From NCBI GenBank assembly GCA_965368585.1, contig CBDUNM010000010.1:1-64000 (forward strand): DNA of 64,000 bases, written 5' to 3'. The position numbers and the translations under genes were made by a program. The stretch comes from JARRQB01 sp965368585. Lineage in GTDB: Bacteria; Pseudomonadota; Gammaproteobacteria; Chromatiales; Chromatiaceae. This document shows, in pieces, positions 34,386-43,592 of this stretch (its first letter is position 1; each line of letters begins with the position of its first letter). The notes beneath the pieces are model-generated. The model was given only the letters and a program-made list of their open reading frames with translations, was not told the DNA's origin and did no database searches.

Positions 34386-35714
34386 ATGCGGCGTCTGATC
34401 AAGTCTGTATTTGTTCTGGTATTGGCCGTGGGAGTCACTTATGGTGCGGCGAAAGGTTACCTCTATTACCGCGTCAAACAGGCGCTGGACGATCTGGCCT
34501 ACCGGGCGGAGAACCTCGGTAATGAGTTCGCGTACGGCGCCATCGAGACCGATCTGCGCGGTCAGGTGGCGGTCAACGACCTGAGCTTCACGACCAACGG
34601 GTTGACACAACCGCTGACTGTAGAACAGATTCGGATCAGCGGTCCCGACGCGTTGTATTTTCTCGATCCGCGGAATAGCTGGTCGACACCGACCACAGGT
34701 GGCAAGCCTCCGCCCAGGTTGCGTGTCAGCATGGTGGGTATGCAAACCCCGCCACTGCATGAACTGCCCGGTCAAACGATCGCAACCGACCCGATGATAC
34801 CGCTCGACGGCTGCGGTGCCGGTGCGGCGGACCAAGCTGCAATGCTCGCAGCGCTGGGCATTGATCGAATGGTGCTGGACGGCGAGTTCGGCTGGGATTT
34901 CGATGACGTCGACGACCGCCTGAAAGTCGAACTTCGGGCCGACTATCCGGAAATACAATCGATCGCCATGCGTATCGATCTGGCTGACGTCACGCCGGAA
35001 ATGCTGCAGAACCGGGCATCGATGCCGCAGCTCGCGAGATTGGAGACATCGATCGCAGTTGACCCCGCGTTTGGCAACAAGTTCGCCATGATTTGTGGGG
35101 AGCGACTCGGCATTGCGCCCGACGAATTCAAGTCCAGGTTCGTCACCGAGCGGCTGCAGGATATGGAAACAACGGGGCTGAAACTGGGTGCCGGTTTGCG
35201 CTTTGCCATGCAGACCTTCGTCGACAATTGGGGCGAAATAAAGCTGATCGCCACACCGAGCGAGCCGGTCGGTCTGTTGAGTATGGTTTTCATGCCTCCG
35301 GATCGGTTGCTCGAGACGCTGAATGCTAACCTGAGAGTCAACAACACGGACATCAGCGATCTCAGCTTCAATTGGTCGCCGCCGGAAGGCGGTATGACCA
35401 GTTTCGGCGCCTTGGTCGGTAGCGAACAGCCCACGCAACAGACGCCGCCCAGGCGGCGAATCCGCTACGAAAATTACTGGGTGAACGTAAACGCGAGCGG
35501 TCTGGGCGGTTACCTGCGCCGTGAGGTGCGTTTGTATACCGCCGATCAGCCGCCGCGTGAGGGAATACTGCTGGCTGTGCGGGACGGGACGGCGGAAGTA
35601 CAGCAAAGAATTCACGGCGGAAAATTCACCGCGTATGTGTCCGTCGACGAAATCACCCGGGCTGAAGTGCAGTCACGACGTGAGATTCAGTCTGCCCAAT
35701 CAACGCCGCAGTAA
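34386..35714 (+). CDS. Membrane-anchored hypothetical protein, 442 residues
   Basis: Not assigned to a family with confidence. A single N-terminal helix (LIKSVFVLVLAVGVTYGAAKGYLYY) anchors a large extracytoplasmic part with beta-rich repeats, for example AYGAIETDLRGQVAVNDLSFTTNGLTQPLTVEQIRISGPD. This resembles AsmA/DUF945-type lipid-transfer proteins in style, though I cannot show homology. The tail includes SVDEITRAEVQSRREI. ATG 34386 is chosen over the upstream TTG 34371. It follows yajL by 11 bp and ends in convergence with ubiB. Confidence 0.72.
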   Translation: MRRLIKSVFVLVLAVGVTYGAAKGYLYYRVKQALDDLAYRAENLGNEFAYGAIETDLRGQVAVNDLSFTTNGLTQPLTVEQIRISGPDALYFLDPRNSWSTPTTGGKPPPRLRVSMVGMQTPPLHELPGQTIATDPMIPLDGCGAGAADQAAMLAALGIDRMVLDGEFGWDFDDVDDRLKVELRADYPEIQSIAMRIDLADVTPEMLQNRASMPQLARLETSIAVDPAFGNKFAMICGERLGIAPDEFKSRFVTERLQDMETTGLKLGAGLRFAMQTFVDNWGEIKLIATPSEPVGLLSMVFMPPDRLLETLNANLRVNNTDISDLSFNWSPPEGGMTSFGALVGSEQPTQQTPPRRRIRYENYWVNVNASGLGGYLRREVRLYTADQPPREGILLAVRDGTAEVQQRIHGGKFTAYVSVDEITRAEVQSRREIQSAQSTPQ

Positions 35715-35824
35715 GGCAAAAGCGAGCAATCCGATACCCGACAGGCCAAGTCCGCTCGACAACACGGTCAGGGTGGTCGCAGACAAGGATACACCGCCCT
35801 GGGTCAACAGCAGCACACCGCAAA
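35700..35824 (-). pseudogene. Out-of-frame remnant of the ubiB C-terminus
   Basis: This segment, read on the minus strand in the frame that ends at 35700, encodes the hydrophobic continuation LLICGVLLLTQGGVSLS, TTLTVLSSGLGLSGIG and LLAFALLRR: two membrane helices that UbiB normally carries. It is separated from the main frame by an apparent single-base deletion. It could be a true mutation, an assembly error, or, least likely, programmed frameshifting. Confidence 0.7.
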
Positions 35825-37324
35825 TCAGTAGCGCCGCTGCCCGTCTGCCAGTTCGTCGCGGATCGCTCCGAGCTGATCCGATTGCCAGCGCAGCGTCAAT
35901 TGACCCCGCGTGGCGTCGCGTAGTGCCCGGAATGCCAGGTGCGGCAGCTCCGGCAGTTCCTCGGACAGTTTTGGCAGCGATGCCTTGATGCGATAGGCGA
36001 AGGCCTCCGGTCCGACCTGTTGCGCCATCCATTTCTCCATAAAGGGTTTGGCAGTGGTCCACAGGTCGAGTTGCGGATAGAGCTGGCGGCCCAGGCCTTC
36101 GATATTGAGCAGGGTCTTCTGCAGCAGTACCAGTTGCGGTTGCACTTCCATATTGAAGCGTCTGGCGACCTGAAACAGGCGCAGTAGAAAATGCCCGAAA
36201 GAAATCTCGCTGATGGGTTTTTCCCAGATCGGCTCCGACACCGTGCGGATGGCGGCTTCGAACTCCTCGATCCGGGTATCTCTCGGCACCCAGCCCGATT
36301 CTACGTGCAGCTCGGCGACCCGCCGATAGTCGCGATCGAAAAAAGCAATCAGATTTTCCGCCAGATAGCGTTGGTCGTCCGAGGTCAAGGTCCCCATGAT
36401 GCCGAAATCGACCCCTATATAGCGCCCTCCTGATTCTACGAAGATGTTGCCTGGGTGCATGTCGGCATGGAAGAAATTATCACGAAACACCTGTGTGAAA
36501 AAGATCTCTACGCCGCGTTCGCCCAGCATTCGCATACTGATGCCTTGCGCCAAGAGCTGATCGATCTCATCGACGGGGGTGCCGTAAACGCGTTCCATGA
36601 CCATTACATCGTGCCGGCAATAGTCCCAGTACACTTCAGGGACATACAGCAGTTCGCTGGGTGTGAAATTACGCTTCAGCTGTGAAGCGTTGGCGGCCTC
36701 GCGCAGCAGATCAAGTTCGTCGAGTATCGTTTTCTCGTATTCCTGAACCACTTCCACGGGGCGCAGTCGGCGCAGTTCCGATGAATATCTCTGCGCCAGG
36801 CGCGCGAGGGTGAAGAGCAGTTCCACGTCGCGACGAATGGTCTTTTTGATACCGGGCCGTACGACTTTGACGACAACGTCCTTGCCGTCGCGTAGGCGCG
36901 CGGCGTGCACCTGCGCGATCGATGCGGACGCAAGCGGTCGCGTATCAAATTCCGCGAAGACTTGCCGCACCGATTGCCCCAGGGCGTTTTCGATCAGCGC
37001 GCGCGCCTGCTCGCCGGGAAACGGTGGGACCTCGTCCTGCAATTTCGTCAGTTCAACCGCAATGTTGTCGGGCAACAGATCACGCCGGGTCGAGAGTATC
37101 TGCCCGAACTTCACATAGATGGGACCCAGGTCTTCCAGCGTGCGCCGGACGCGAACGCCATAATCCGGTCGGCGGCCGCGATCGACCCAATAGAACGGTG
37201 ACAGAAAACGGAAGAATCGGATGGGCCGAAACAGGTGCGCCGCCAGGATATACTCGTCGAGACCGTGACGCAGCAGAACCCAGGCGATGTGAATGACCCG
37301 CAGGCTTTCGCGAATCGGGATCAC
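35825..37324 (-). CDS. ubiB: UbiB kinase-like protein, C-terminal membrane part lost by frameshift
   Basis: 499 residues. UbiB is an atypical kinase-fold protein needed for ubiquinone synthesis. Motifs seen: the KxGQ signature KFGQILSTRRDLLP, SASIAQVHAA, the catalytic-loop-like FFHADMHPGN and VDFGIMG. The usual C-terminal pair of membrane helices is missing because the frame ends at ADGQRRY-stop. Read one frame over, the DNA goes on RRAAALLICGVLLLTQGG to ALLRR with a stop at 35700-35702. This matches the expected tail, so a one-base loss near 35828-35845 is likely. Overlaps ubiJ by four bases upstream. Confidence 0.92.
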   Translation of the reverse strand: MIPIRESLRVIHIAWVLLRHGLDEYILAAHLFRPIRFFRFLSPFYWVDRGRRPDYGVRVRRTLEDLGPIYVKFGQILSTRRDLLPDNIAVELTKLQDEVPPFPGEQARALIENALGQSVRQVFAEFDTRPLASASIAQVHAARLRDGKDVVVKVVRPGIKKTIRRDVELLFTLARLAQRYSSELRRLRPVEVVQEYEKTILDELDLLREAANASQLKRNFTPSELLYVPEVYWDYCRHDVMVMERVYGTPVDEIDQLLAQGISMRMLGERGVEIFFTQVFRDNFFHADMHPGNIFVESGGRYIGVDFGIMGTLTSDDQRYLAENLIAFFDRDYRRVAELHVESGWVPRDTRIEEFEAAIRTVSEPIWEKPISEISFGHFLLRLFQVARRFNMEVQPQLVLLQKTLLNIEGLGRQLYPQLDLWTTAKPFMEKWMAQQVGPEAFAYRIKASLPKLSEELPELPHLAFRALRDATRGQLTLRWQSDQLGAIRDELADGQRRY

Positions 37325-37950
37325 GATTTATCCCGCTTGGCCAGACTGCGCTGCAATCGCTCCAGGCGCGCAGCGAGTCGCTCGATATCGTCGCGCAACG
37401 CGTCCACGTCGGTGTAAAAGTGTTCGGCTTCGAGCCGGGTTGGCAGCAGGCGCGCCTCTTCGGTCAGATATTCTCCGATATTGGCCTGCGCGGTCGCGGC
37501 ACTGTCCTCCAGGTAAGCGGTGAACCGCCGGCCACGACGCCCGATTTGATGCGCAACCACGTCCCCGGTAAGACGGGACAGCTGCTCTTCCCAGTCGATG
37601 TCCAGGCCGCCCAGTATCTCGCCGAACCGGTGCGCCAGTTCGGTATCGCCGTTAACGGCCACGTTACCGGCGAACAATTCCTTCGCGCCCGCCGCGCTCG
37701 AGCCGGAGCGCCACAGATCCATTGGGCTGCCGCGCAGCAAGCAATCGGGCGCGCCGTCGATCCGGTTGTACGCCTGCAGACGCCCATCGGCTGTCGGGAC
37801 GAGATACAGCGTGTACTCCAGGCCGGTCAGTTGCAACGCGATCACCGCGCCATGCAGCGCCGCTAGGCGCTCGCGCGCGTCCGGATCCAGATTGACGTAG
37901 GCGTTGAGCGTCTGCTCCAGTCCCGCGAGCGCGAATTCGCCTATCTTCAT
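37321..37950 (-). CDS. ubiJ: SCP2-domain ubiquinone biosynthesis accessory factor UbiJ
   Basis: 209 residues from ATG 37950; the open frame extends further, but only this start fits the family. An N-terminal SCP2 lipid-binding domain (FALAGLEQTLNAYVNLDPDARERLAALHGAVIALQLTGL, NRIDGAPDCLLRGSPMDLWR) is followed by a helical part ending in a coiled coil (VDALRDDIERLAARLERLQRS). UbiJ scaffolds the soluble Ubi complex with UbiK and holds the hydrophobic intermediates. Lies between ubiE and ubiB, overlapping ubiB by four bases. Confidence 0.93.
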   Translation of the reverse strand: MKIGEFALAGLEQTLNAYVNLDPDARERLAALHGAVIALQLTGLEYTLYLVPTADGRLQAYNRIDGAPDCLLRGSPMDLWRSGSSAAGAKELFAGNVAVNGDTELAHRFGEILGGLDIDWEEQLSRLTGDVVAHQIGRRGRRFTAYLEDSAATAQANIGEYLTEEARLLPTRLEAEHFYTDVDALRDDIERLAARLERLQRSLAKRDKS

Positions 37951-37969
37951 GACCTGCGACGCGCTTCGT

Positions 37970-38722
37970 TCAAAGCTTGTAGCCGCGGTGGATGGCAACA
38001 ATTCCACCGGTGAGGTTATGCACGTCGCAGCGCTCGAATCCAGCGTCCTCCATCATTCCCTTCAGCGTTTCCTGGTTCGGATGCATGCGGATCGATTCGG
38101 CAAGATAGCGGTAACTGTCCGCGTCCCTGGCCACGACCCTGCCGATTGCCGGCAGCAATGTGAATGAGTACAGATCGTAGAGTTTTTCCAGCGGCTTGTT
38201 GGTGGGCTTGGAGAACTCCAATACCAAAGCACGGCCGCCCGGTTTCAGGGCGCCATACATCGCGCGCAACGCACGCTGTTTGTCGGTGACGTTGCGCAAC
38301 CCGAAGGCGATGGTGATGCAGTCGAAACAGTTGTCCGGAAAGGGCAATGTCTCGGCATCGACCTGCGCAAAGCCGATGTTGCCCGAATGCCCCTGATCGA
38401 TCATGCGATCTCGGCCGCGCGCCAGCATGGCACCGTTGACGTCGGTCATAAGGACTAGCCCATCGGGTCCGACCAGGCCCGAAAACCGGTCAGCCAGGTC
38501 GCCGGTTCCGGACGCGAGGTCCAGGACTTTTTGTCCGCGCCGGATGCCGGAGAGTTCCACGGTAAAGCGCTTCCAAACCCGATGTATGCCCAGCGACATC
38601 AGGTCGTTCATCAGGTCGTAACGGTCCGCAACGGAATCGAAAACGCCTCGCACAAGGTCGGCCTTTTTCTCGACGGCAACTTCCTGATAACCGAAATGGG
38701 TGGTCTTGGAATTCTCCGCCAT
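37970..38722 (-). CDS. ubiE: Ubiquinone/menaquinone C-methyltransferase UbiE
   Basis: 250 residues from ATG 38722 (GAGG eight bases upstream); ATG 38728 and GTG 38731 are alternatives. A class I SAM methyltransferase for the C-methylation step in ubiquinone synthesis. Motifs: VADRYDLMNDLMSLGIHRVWKRF, SAM-binding LDLASGTGDLA, AFGLRNVTDKQRALRAMYGALKPGGRALVLEFSKP and the terminal RYLAESIRMHPNQETLKGMM. First of the ubiE-ubiJ-ubiB run. Confidence 0.97.
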   Translation of the reverse strand: MAENSKTTHFGYQEVAVEKKADLVRGVFDSVADRYDLMNDLMSLGIHRVWKRFTVELSGIRRGQKVLDLASGTGDLADRFSGLVGPDGLVLMTDVNGAMLARGRDRMIDQGHSGNIGFAQVDAETLPFPDNCFDCITIAFGLRNVTDKQRALRAMYGALKPGGRALVLEFSKPTNKPLEKLYDLYSFTLLPAIGRVVARDADSYRYLAESIRMHPNQETLKGMMEDAGFERCDVHNLTGGIVAIHRGYKL

Positions 38723-38749
38723 CTGCATCACCTCGCTGGACTGCCCCGA

Positions 38750-39118
38750 TCAGGACGCGGGCTCTTTACGCTGGTAGCCCGCCGCTTTGAGTTCCTCCAG
38801 ATACTCGGCCCAGAGTTCGTCAAAATGCTTACCCAAATTGTACAGGGTTTCCCAAGAGTAGATCCCGGTGTTGTGTTCGTCGTCGAAGTGCAACAGGACC
38901 GCGTAGTTGCCCACCGGTTCGATCTTGTCGATGTTAACGTTCTCTTTGCCGAGCGGTACCTTGCGCTGTCCGGGGCCGTGCCCCATGACCTCGGCCGATG
39001 GCGAGTAGACGCGCAGATACTCGGCGGGCAGTTTGAAGTTCTCCCCTGCTTCGAAGCTGATTTCAAGTACGCGGGACAAGCGGTGCAGATTGATTTCTTT
39101 CGGTGGCGTTTGATGCAT
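38750..39118 (-). CDS. DUF971 domain protein
   Basis: 122 residues from ATG 39118. DUF971 is the N-terminal domain found in gamma-butyrobetaine hydroxylase and as a stand-alone small protein near hslVU and ubiE in many proteobacteria. Visible: INLHRLSRVLEISFEAGENFKLPAEYLRVYSPSAEV, then GKENVNIDKIEPVGNYAVLLHFDDEHNTGIYSWETLYNLG. Its partner and role are unknown; links to iron-sulfur proteins have been proposed for relatives. Separated from ubiE by 27 bp; the MITE-like repeat lies upstream. Confidence 0.9.
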   Translation of the reverse strand: MHQTPPKEINLHRLSRVLEISFEAGENFKLPAEYLRVYSPSAEVMGHGPGQRKVPLGKENVNIDKIEPVGNYAVLLHFDDEHNTGIYSWETLYNLGKHFDELWAEYLEELKAAGYQRKEPAS

Positions 39119-39177
39119 GATGACAGTCCTAGGTATCGCTTTATGTATGTGCGGCGGGCCGCCGATCGGTACGCCTG

Positions 39178-39339
39178 GGAGGCTGTCCGAGAATAGCGGT
39201 CGCCACGCGGGCGTTCCAAATGGAGGCATGTTTTGCGATCATTTGAGGCGAATAGTGGTGACTGTTTATCGAGAATGATCGATTGACAGGACCAAATTGG
39301 GGCGTCCGCAGTAGTTCAGTATATTCTCGGACAGCCTCC
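39178..39339. mobile_element. MITE-like element, 162 bp with perfect 18-bp terminal inverted repeats
   Basis: GGAGGCTGTCCGAGAATA at 39178-39195 is the exact complement of the sequence at 39322-39339. The right end overlaps the first base of the hslU stop codon on the minus strand. The interior has no gene. No clear target duplication was found. The ends resemble those of DDE insertion sequences with GAGGCTGT-type tips, so a non-autonomous element is the likeliest origin; a long-range hairpin is the alternative. Confidence 0.65.
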
Positions 39340-40676
39340 TAGAGTATGTACCGGGCCAGGTCTTCGTCGTCGGCCAGTTCGCCGAGGTGCTCATTGACGT
39401 AGTTCAGGTCCACCGTCAGGGTTTCTGCCTGGTGTTCCGACGCCGCGTAGGAGATGTCTTCCAGCAGACGTTCCAATACGGTGTGGAGGCGTCTGGCACC
39501 GATGTTTTCGGTACGTTCGTTGACCTGCCAGGCGATCTCGGCAATGCGTCTGATGCCGTCGTCGGTGAATTCGAGGATAACGCCTTCGGTGCCCAGCAAC
39601 GCCTGGTATTGCTCGGTCAGCGACGCGTCGGGTTCGGTGAGTATGCGTACGAAATCGTCCGTGGTCAGCGCGGTGAGTTCGACGCGGATGGGCAGGCGAC
39701 CCTGCAGTTCCGGAATCAAATCGGAGGGTTTGGCCAGGTGAAAGGCGCCTGAGGCGATAAACAGGATGTGGTCGGTGCGCACCATGCCGTGTTTGGTGGA
39801 TACCGTGCAACCTTCGACCAGGGGAAGCAGGTCGCGCTGCACCCCTTCCCGCGAGACGTCCGCACCCTGGTGTTCTGAGCGGCTGGTGACTTTGTCGATC
39901 TCGTCGAGAAAAACGATGCCGTGCTGCTCCACGCTTTCCAGGGCGCGAATCTTCAGATCTTCCTCGTTGATGCGCTTGCCGGCTTCTTCGTCGCGCAGCA
40001 GCTTGATCGCATCCTTGATGCGTAGCTTGCGGCGCCGCGTGCGGCCGGCGCCCAGATTCTGAAACATGCCCTGGAGCTGGCTGGTCATTTCCTCCATTCC
40101 GGGCGGCGCCATTATCTCCACGCCGATATTGCTGCTGCTGACCTCGATTTCGATTTCCTTCTCGTCCAGTTCTCCCGCCTGCAGTTTCAAGCGGAATTTC
40201 TCGCGGGTGGACGATTCGGTACGCACCGGTGCGGCATCCGTTTCCCAGCTGTCCTTGCGCGGTGGGGGCAGCAGGGCGTCGAGCACGCGCTCTTCGGCGG
40301 CTTCGGCCGCTTCATCCGAGACTTTCGCCATCTCCTGTTCGCGGACCATCTTCACCGCGGCGTCGGCGAGATCGCGGATGATCGAGTCCACTTCGCGCCC
40401 GACGTAGCCAACCTCGGTGAACTTGGTGGCTTCGACTTTGAGGAACGGCGCATTCGCCAGACGTGCAAGACGCCTGGCGATTTCTGTTTTACCGACGCCG
40501 GTTGGCCCGATCATCAGAATGTTCTTAGGGGTGATCTCGTTGCGCAGCGCTTCGTCAACCTGAGTGCGGCGCCAGCGGTTGCGCAATGCGATGGCCACGG
40601 CTCGCTTGGCCGCATCCTGTCCGATGATGTGCTTGTTCAGTTCGCGGACGATTTCCTGTGGGGTGATTTGGGCCAT
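39339..40676 (-). CDS. hslU: ATPase subunit of the HslUV protease
   Basis: 445 residues. AAA+ unfoldase that feeds HslV. Walker A MIGPTGVGKTEIARRLA, pore motif GYVGREVDSII, the I-domain insertion (about 110-240, Arg/Glu-rich), Walker B FLDEIDKV, and the C-terminal DLARYIL tail that inserts into HslV pockets. The ATG overlaps the hslV stop by one base. The stop lies at the edge of the MITE-like repeat. Confidence 0.98.
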   Translation of the reverse strand: MAQITPQEIVRELNKHIIGQDAAKRAVAIALRNRWRRTQVDEALRNEITPKNILMIGPTGVGKTEIARRLARLANAPFLKVEATKFTEVGYVGREVDSIIRDLADAAVKMVREQEMAKVSDEAAEAAEERVLDALLPPPRKDSWETDAAPVRTESSTREKFRLKLQAGELDEKEIEIEVSSSNIGVEIMAPPGMEEMTSQLQGMFQNLGAGRTRRRKLRIKDAIKLLRDEEAGKRINEEDLKIRALESVEQHGIVFLDEIDKVTSRSEHQGADVSREGVQRDLLPLVEGCTVSTKHGMVRTDHILFIASGAFHLAKPSDLIPELQGRLPIRVELTALTTDDFVRILTEPDASLTEQYQALLGTEGVILEFTDDGIRRIAEIAWQVNERTENIGARRLHTVLERLLEDISYAASEHQAETLTVDLNYVNEHLGELADDEDLARYIL

Positions 40677-41224
40677 TAGTCTTCTGCAGCGTCCAGTTCT
40701 TCAACAATGAGATTGTGGTTGGTAAATACACAGATATCGGCGGCGATACCAAGCCCTTTTTCCACGATATCCCGAGCCGAGAGTTCGGTGTTTTCCAGCA
40801 GGGCACGCGCCGCGGCCTGCGCGTACGGACCGCCAGAGCCGATCGCCATCAAGCTATGTTCGGGTTCGATCACGTCGCCTGTTCCCGTTATCAGCAGCGA
40901 CGTCGTCTTGTCGGCTACACACAACAGTGCTTCCAGCCGGCGCAGCAGGCGGTCGGTCCGCCAGTCTTTCGCCAATTCCACCGCGGAGCGGGTCAAGTGG
41001 CCGTGGTGTTGTTCCAGCTTGCCTTCGAACCGCTCGAAAAGGGTAAAGGCGTCCGCCGTCGCGCCCGCGAAACCGGCCAGTACGCGCTCTTTGTAGAGGT
41101 GCCTGACCTTGCGTGCATTGCCTTTCATGACGGTGTTGCCCATCGACACCTGACCGTCTCCGCCGATGACCACTTTGCCACCGCGGCGCACCGACAGAAT
41201 GGTTGTGCCCCTAATTTTTTCCAC
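40676..41224 (-). CDS. hslV: Peptidase subunit of the HslUV protease
   Basis: 182 residues from GTG 41224, which has AGGAG about five bases upstream. The product begins MEKIRGTTILSVRRGGKVVIGGDGQV, so a short propeptide would be removed to expose the catalytic threonine (Thr7). NTVMKGNARKVRHL and GSGGPYAQAAARALLENTELSA are typical. Threonine protease of the HslUV complex, degrading misfolded and regulatory proteins. First gene of hslVU. Confidence 0.97.
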   Translation of the reverse strand: MEKIRGTTILSVRRGGKVVIGGDGQVSMGNTVMKGNARKVRHLYKERVLAGFAGATADAFTLFERFEGKLEQHHGHLTRSAVELAKDWRTDRLLRRLEALLCVADKTTSLLITGTGDVIEPEHSLMAIGSGGPYAQAAARALLENTELSARDIVEKGLGIAADICVFTNHNLIVEELDAAED

Positions 41225-41366
41225 TGCTGCTCCTGAGATACTTGGGCGAGGCCGCCAATGATAACTGATTCCCCCCTGACCTCGCCCGCGTGTTGCGTGA
41301 CGGTTTTTCGGCTGCGGCTGTCCGCCCGCGGCGCGCGTACGGCAACCACTGGTACAATGCGCGACC

Positions 41367-43592
41367 ATGGATGTGTCGCATTTACTCGATGGTTTGAACG
41401 AAGCGCAGCGCGCGGCGGTCACCGCGCCGGCCGGCAGCACCCTGGTACTGGCAGGTGCGGGATCGGGAAAAACACGGGTGTTGGTGCACCGCATCGCCTG
41501 GTTGATCCAGGTCGAGAACCTTTCCCCCTGGAGTATCCTGGCGGTCACCTTCACCAACAAGGCGGCACGCGAGATGCGCCAACGCATCGAAGCGCTGCTC
41601 GGACGACCGATGGGGGCGATGTGGGTTGGCACCTTTCATGGGCTGGCCCATCGCCTGTTGCGCGGACATTGGCAGGACGTCGGATTGCCGCAGGGGTTTC
41701 AAATTCTCGATTCCGATGACCAGCAAAGGCTCGTCAAGCGGGTAATTCGTGAACTCAATCTCGATGAGGCGAAGTGGCCGCCGCGTCAGGCGCAGTGGTT
41801 CATCAACCAGCACAAAGACGAAGGTCGTCGGCCGCAACACCTGGACGATGGCGACAATTTTCATCAACAGCAGATGATAAAAATCTACGCTGCCTACGAG
41901 GAAACGCGTCAACGCGCCGGCGCCGTGGACTTTGCTGAGCTGCTGCTGCGCGCTCACGAACTGTGGCGTGATCGCCCCGATATCCTGGCAAATTATCAAG
42001 CCCGCTTCGGCCACATTCTGGTCGATGAGTTTCAAGATACCAATACGGTTCAGTACGCCTGGCTGCGATTACTGGCCGGCGGGCGGAATAACCTGTTCGT
42101 GGTCGGCGACGATGATCAATCCATTTACGGTTGGCGCGGCGCCAAGGTGCAGAATATTCTGGATTTTCAGCAAGACTACGCCGCCGCGCGGCTGGTGCGT
42201 CTGGAGCAGAATTACCGGTCGACAGGTCATATCCTGAAAGCCGCCAACGCGGTGATTGCCCACAATCCGTCACGGCTCGGAAAAGATTTGTGGACCGATT
42301 CGGGTGAGGGCGACCCGATCCGGGTTTACGCGGCCTTCAACGAAGTCGACGAGGCCCGGTTCGTGGTCAACCGCATCGAGGATTTCGTCACCACCGGAAA
42401 TCGTCGCTCGGAAGTGGCGATTCTGTACCGCACCACGGCGCAATCGCGGCTGTTCGAAGAGGCCCTTGTTCAGGCCGGCATGCCTTACCGAGTCTACGGC
42501 GGATTGCGGTTCTTCGAGCGCGCCGAGGTCAAGGATGCGCTCGCGTACCTGCGCTTGACCTCCAATCGGCATGACGACCCCTCATTCGAGCGGGCGGTGA
42601 ATCAGCCGCCGCGCGGCATCGGCGCCAGGACGCTTACGGCAATCCGCGATCATGCGCGAGATTTCCGTTGCTCACTGTGGCAAGCGAGTGAGGACTTACT
42701 GCGCGGGAATAGTATGACAGCGCGCGCAGCCAAGGCCTTGGGCGGATTCCTGCAATTAATTGAGGAGATGGTCGACCCGCGCGGCGACGTTGCGCTTTCG
42801 GAGCGGGTCGAGCGGGTGATTGCGTCGAGTTGCCTGACGGAACATTTCGAGAAGTCGCGCGACGGCAGGGGGCAGGACCGGATCGAAAACCTGCAGGAAC
42901 TGGCAAATGCAGCGCGCGAATTCGGCAGTCTACGCGCGGAGTCACTGTTTGCGCCGGCGCCGGACGACGATGCCGGCGTCACTTTGGCGGAAAACACTAC
43001 TGCCGCGGAGATCCCTGAGCTGGATGCCTTCTTGGCGCACGCGGCACTGGAGGCGGGCGAAGGGCAGGCCGAGGCGTGGGAGGACTGCGTGCAGCTGATG
43101 ACGCTGCATTCGGCGAAGGGGTTGGAGTTTCCGCTGGTGTTCATCGCAGGGCTGGAGGAAAGACTGTTTCCGCACAGTATGTCGAGCGAAGACCCCGAGC
43201 GCCTCGAGGAGGAACGACGGTTGTGTTACGTCGGCATGACGCGGGCGATGCGGCAGTTGTACCTCAGCCATGCCGAGAGTCGTCGTCTGCACGGTCAGGA
43301 GAACTACCCCGTACCGTCCAGGTTCTTGCGCGAGATACCGGTCGATTTGATCGAGGAGATACGTGCGCGACCGCAGGTCGCCCGCCCCTACGGATCCTCG
43401 GGTTTGAGTTGGGACCAGACGATGGCCGACTGTGGTTTCAGTCTGGGCCAGCGTGTCGCCCACCCGAAGTTCGGCGAAGGCGTGGTGTTGAACGCGGAGG
43501 GTCAGGGCGCCGCGTCGCGGGTACAGGTCAATTTCGAAGATGCGGGCGCCAAATGGCTGGTGGTCGCTTACGCGAATCTGCAGCCGGTGTGA
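41367..43592 (+). CDS. uvrD: DNA helicase II (UvrD)
   Basis: 741 residues, near the usual 720. An SF1A 3'-5' helicase for nucleotide excision and mismatch repair. Motif I LAGAGSGKTRVLVHR, motif II VDEFQDTN, motif III GDDDQSIYGWRGA, motif IV LEQNYRST, motif V TLHSAKGLEFPLVF and motif VI EEERRLCYVGMTRA are all intact, with the C-terminal Tudor-like segment HPKFGEGVVLNAEGQGAASRVQVNFEDAG. ATG at 41367; divergent from hslV. Confidence 0.97.
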   Translation: MDVSHLLDGLNEAQRAAVTAPAGSTLVLAGAGSGKTRVLVHRIAWLIQVENLSPWSILAVTFTNKAAREMRQRIEALLGRPMGAMWVGTFHGLAHRLLRGHWQDVGLPQGFQILDSDDQQRLVKRVIRELNLDEAKWPPRQAQWFINQHKDEGRRPQHLDDGDNFHQQQMIKIYAAYEETRQRAGAVDFAELLLRAHELWRDRPDILANYQARFGHILVDEFQDTNTVQYAWLRLLAGGRNNLFVVGDDDQSIYGWRGAKVQNILDFQQDYAAARLVRLEQNYRSTGHILKAANAVIAHNPSRLGKDLWTDSGEGDPIRVYAAFNEVDEARFVVNRIEDFVTTGNRRSEVAILYRTTAQSRLFEEALVQAGMPYRVYGGLRFFERAEVKDALAYLRLTSNRHDDPSFERAVNQPPRGIGARTLTAIRDHARDFRCSLWQASEDLLRGNSMTARAAKALGGFLQLIEEMVDPRGDVALSERVERVIASSCLTEHFEKSRDGRGQDRIENLQELANAAREFGSLRAESLFAPAPDDDAGVTLAENTTAAEIPELDAFLAHAALEAGEGQAEAWEDCVQLMTLHSAKGLEFPLVFIAGLEERLFPHSMSSEDPERLEEERRLCYVGMTRAMRQLYLSHAESRRLHGQENYPVPSRFLREIPVDLIEEIRARPQVARPYGSSGLSWDQTMADCGFSLGQRVAHPKFGEGVVLNAEGQGAASRVQVNFEDAGAKWLVVAYANLQPV

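Noticed and set aside
34329..35615. 428-codon minus-strand open frame opposite the membrane-anchored unknown
   Set aside because: The plus-strand frame has a proper membrane helix, start and operon position; the minus frame has His/Arg/Gln-rich shadow composition.
35700..36062. Separate 120-residue membrane gene downstream of ubiB
   Set aside because: Its hydrophobic end matches the missing UbiB tail and its upstream part overlaps ubiB in the wrong frame; it is better explained as the frameshifted end of ubiB.
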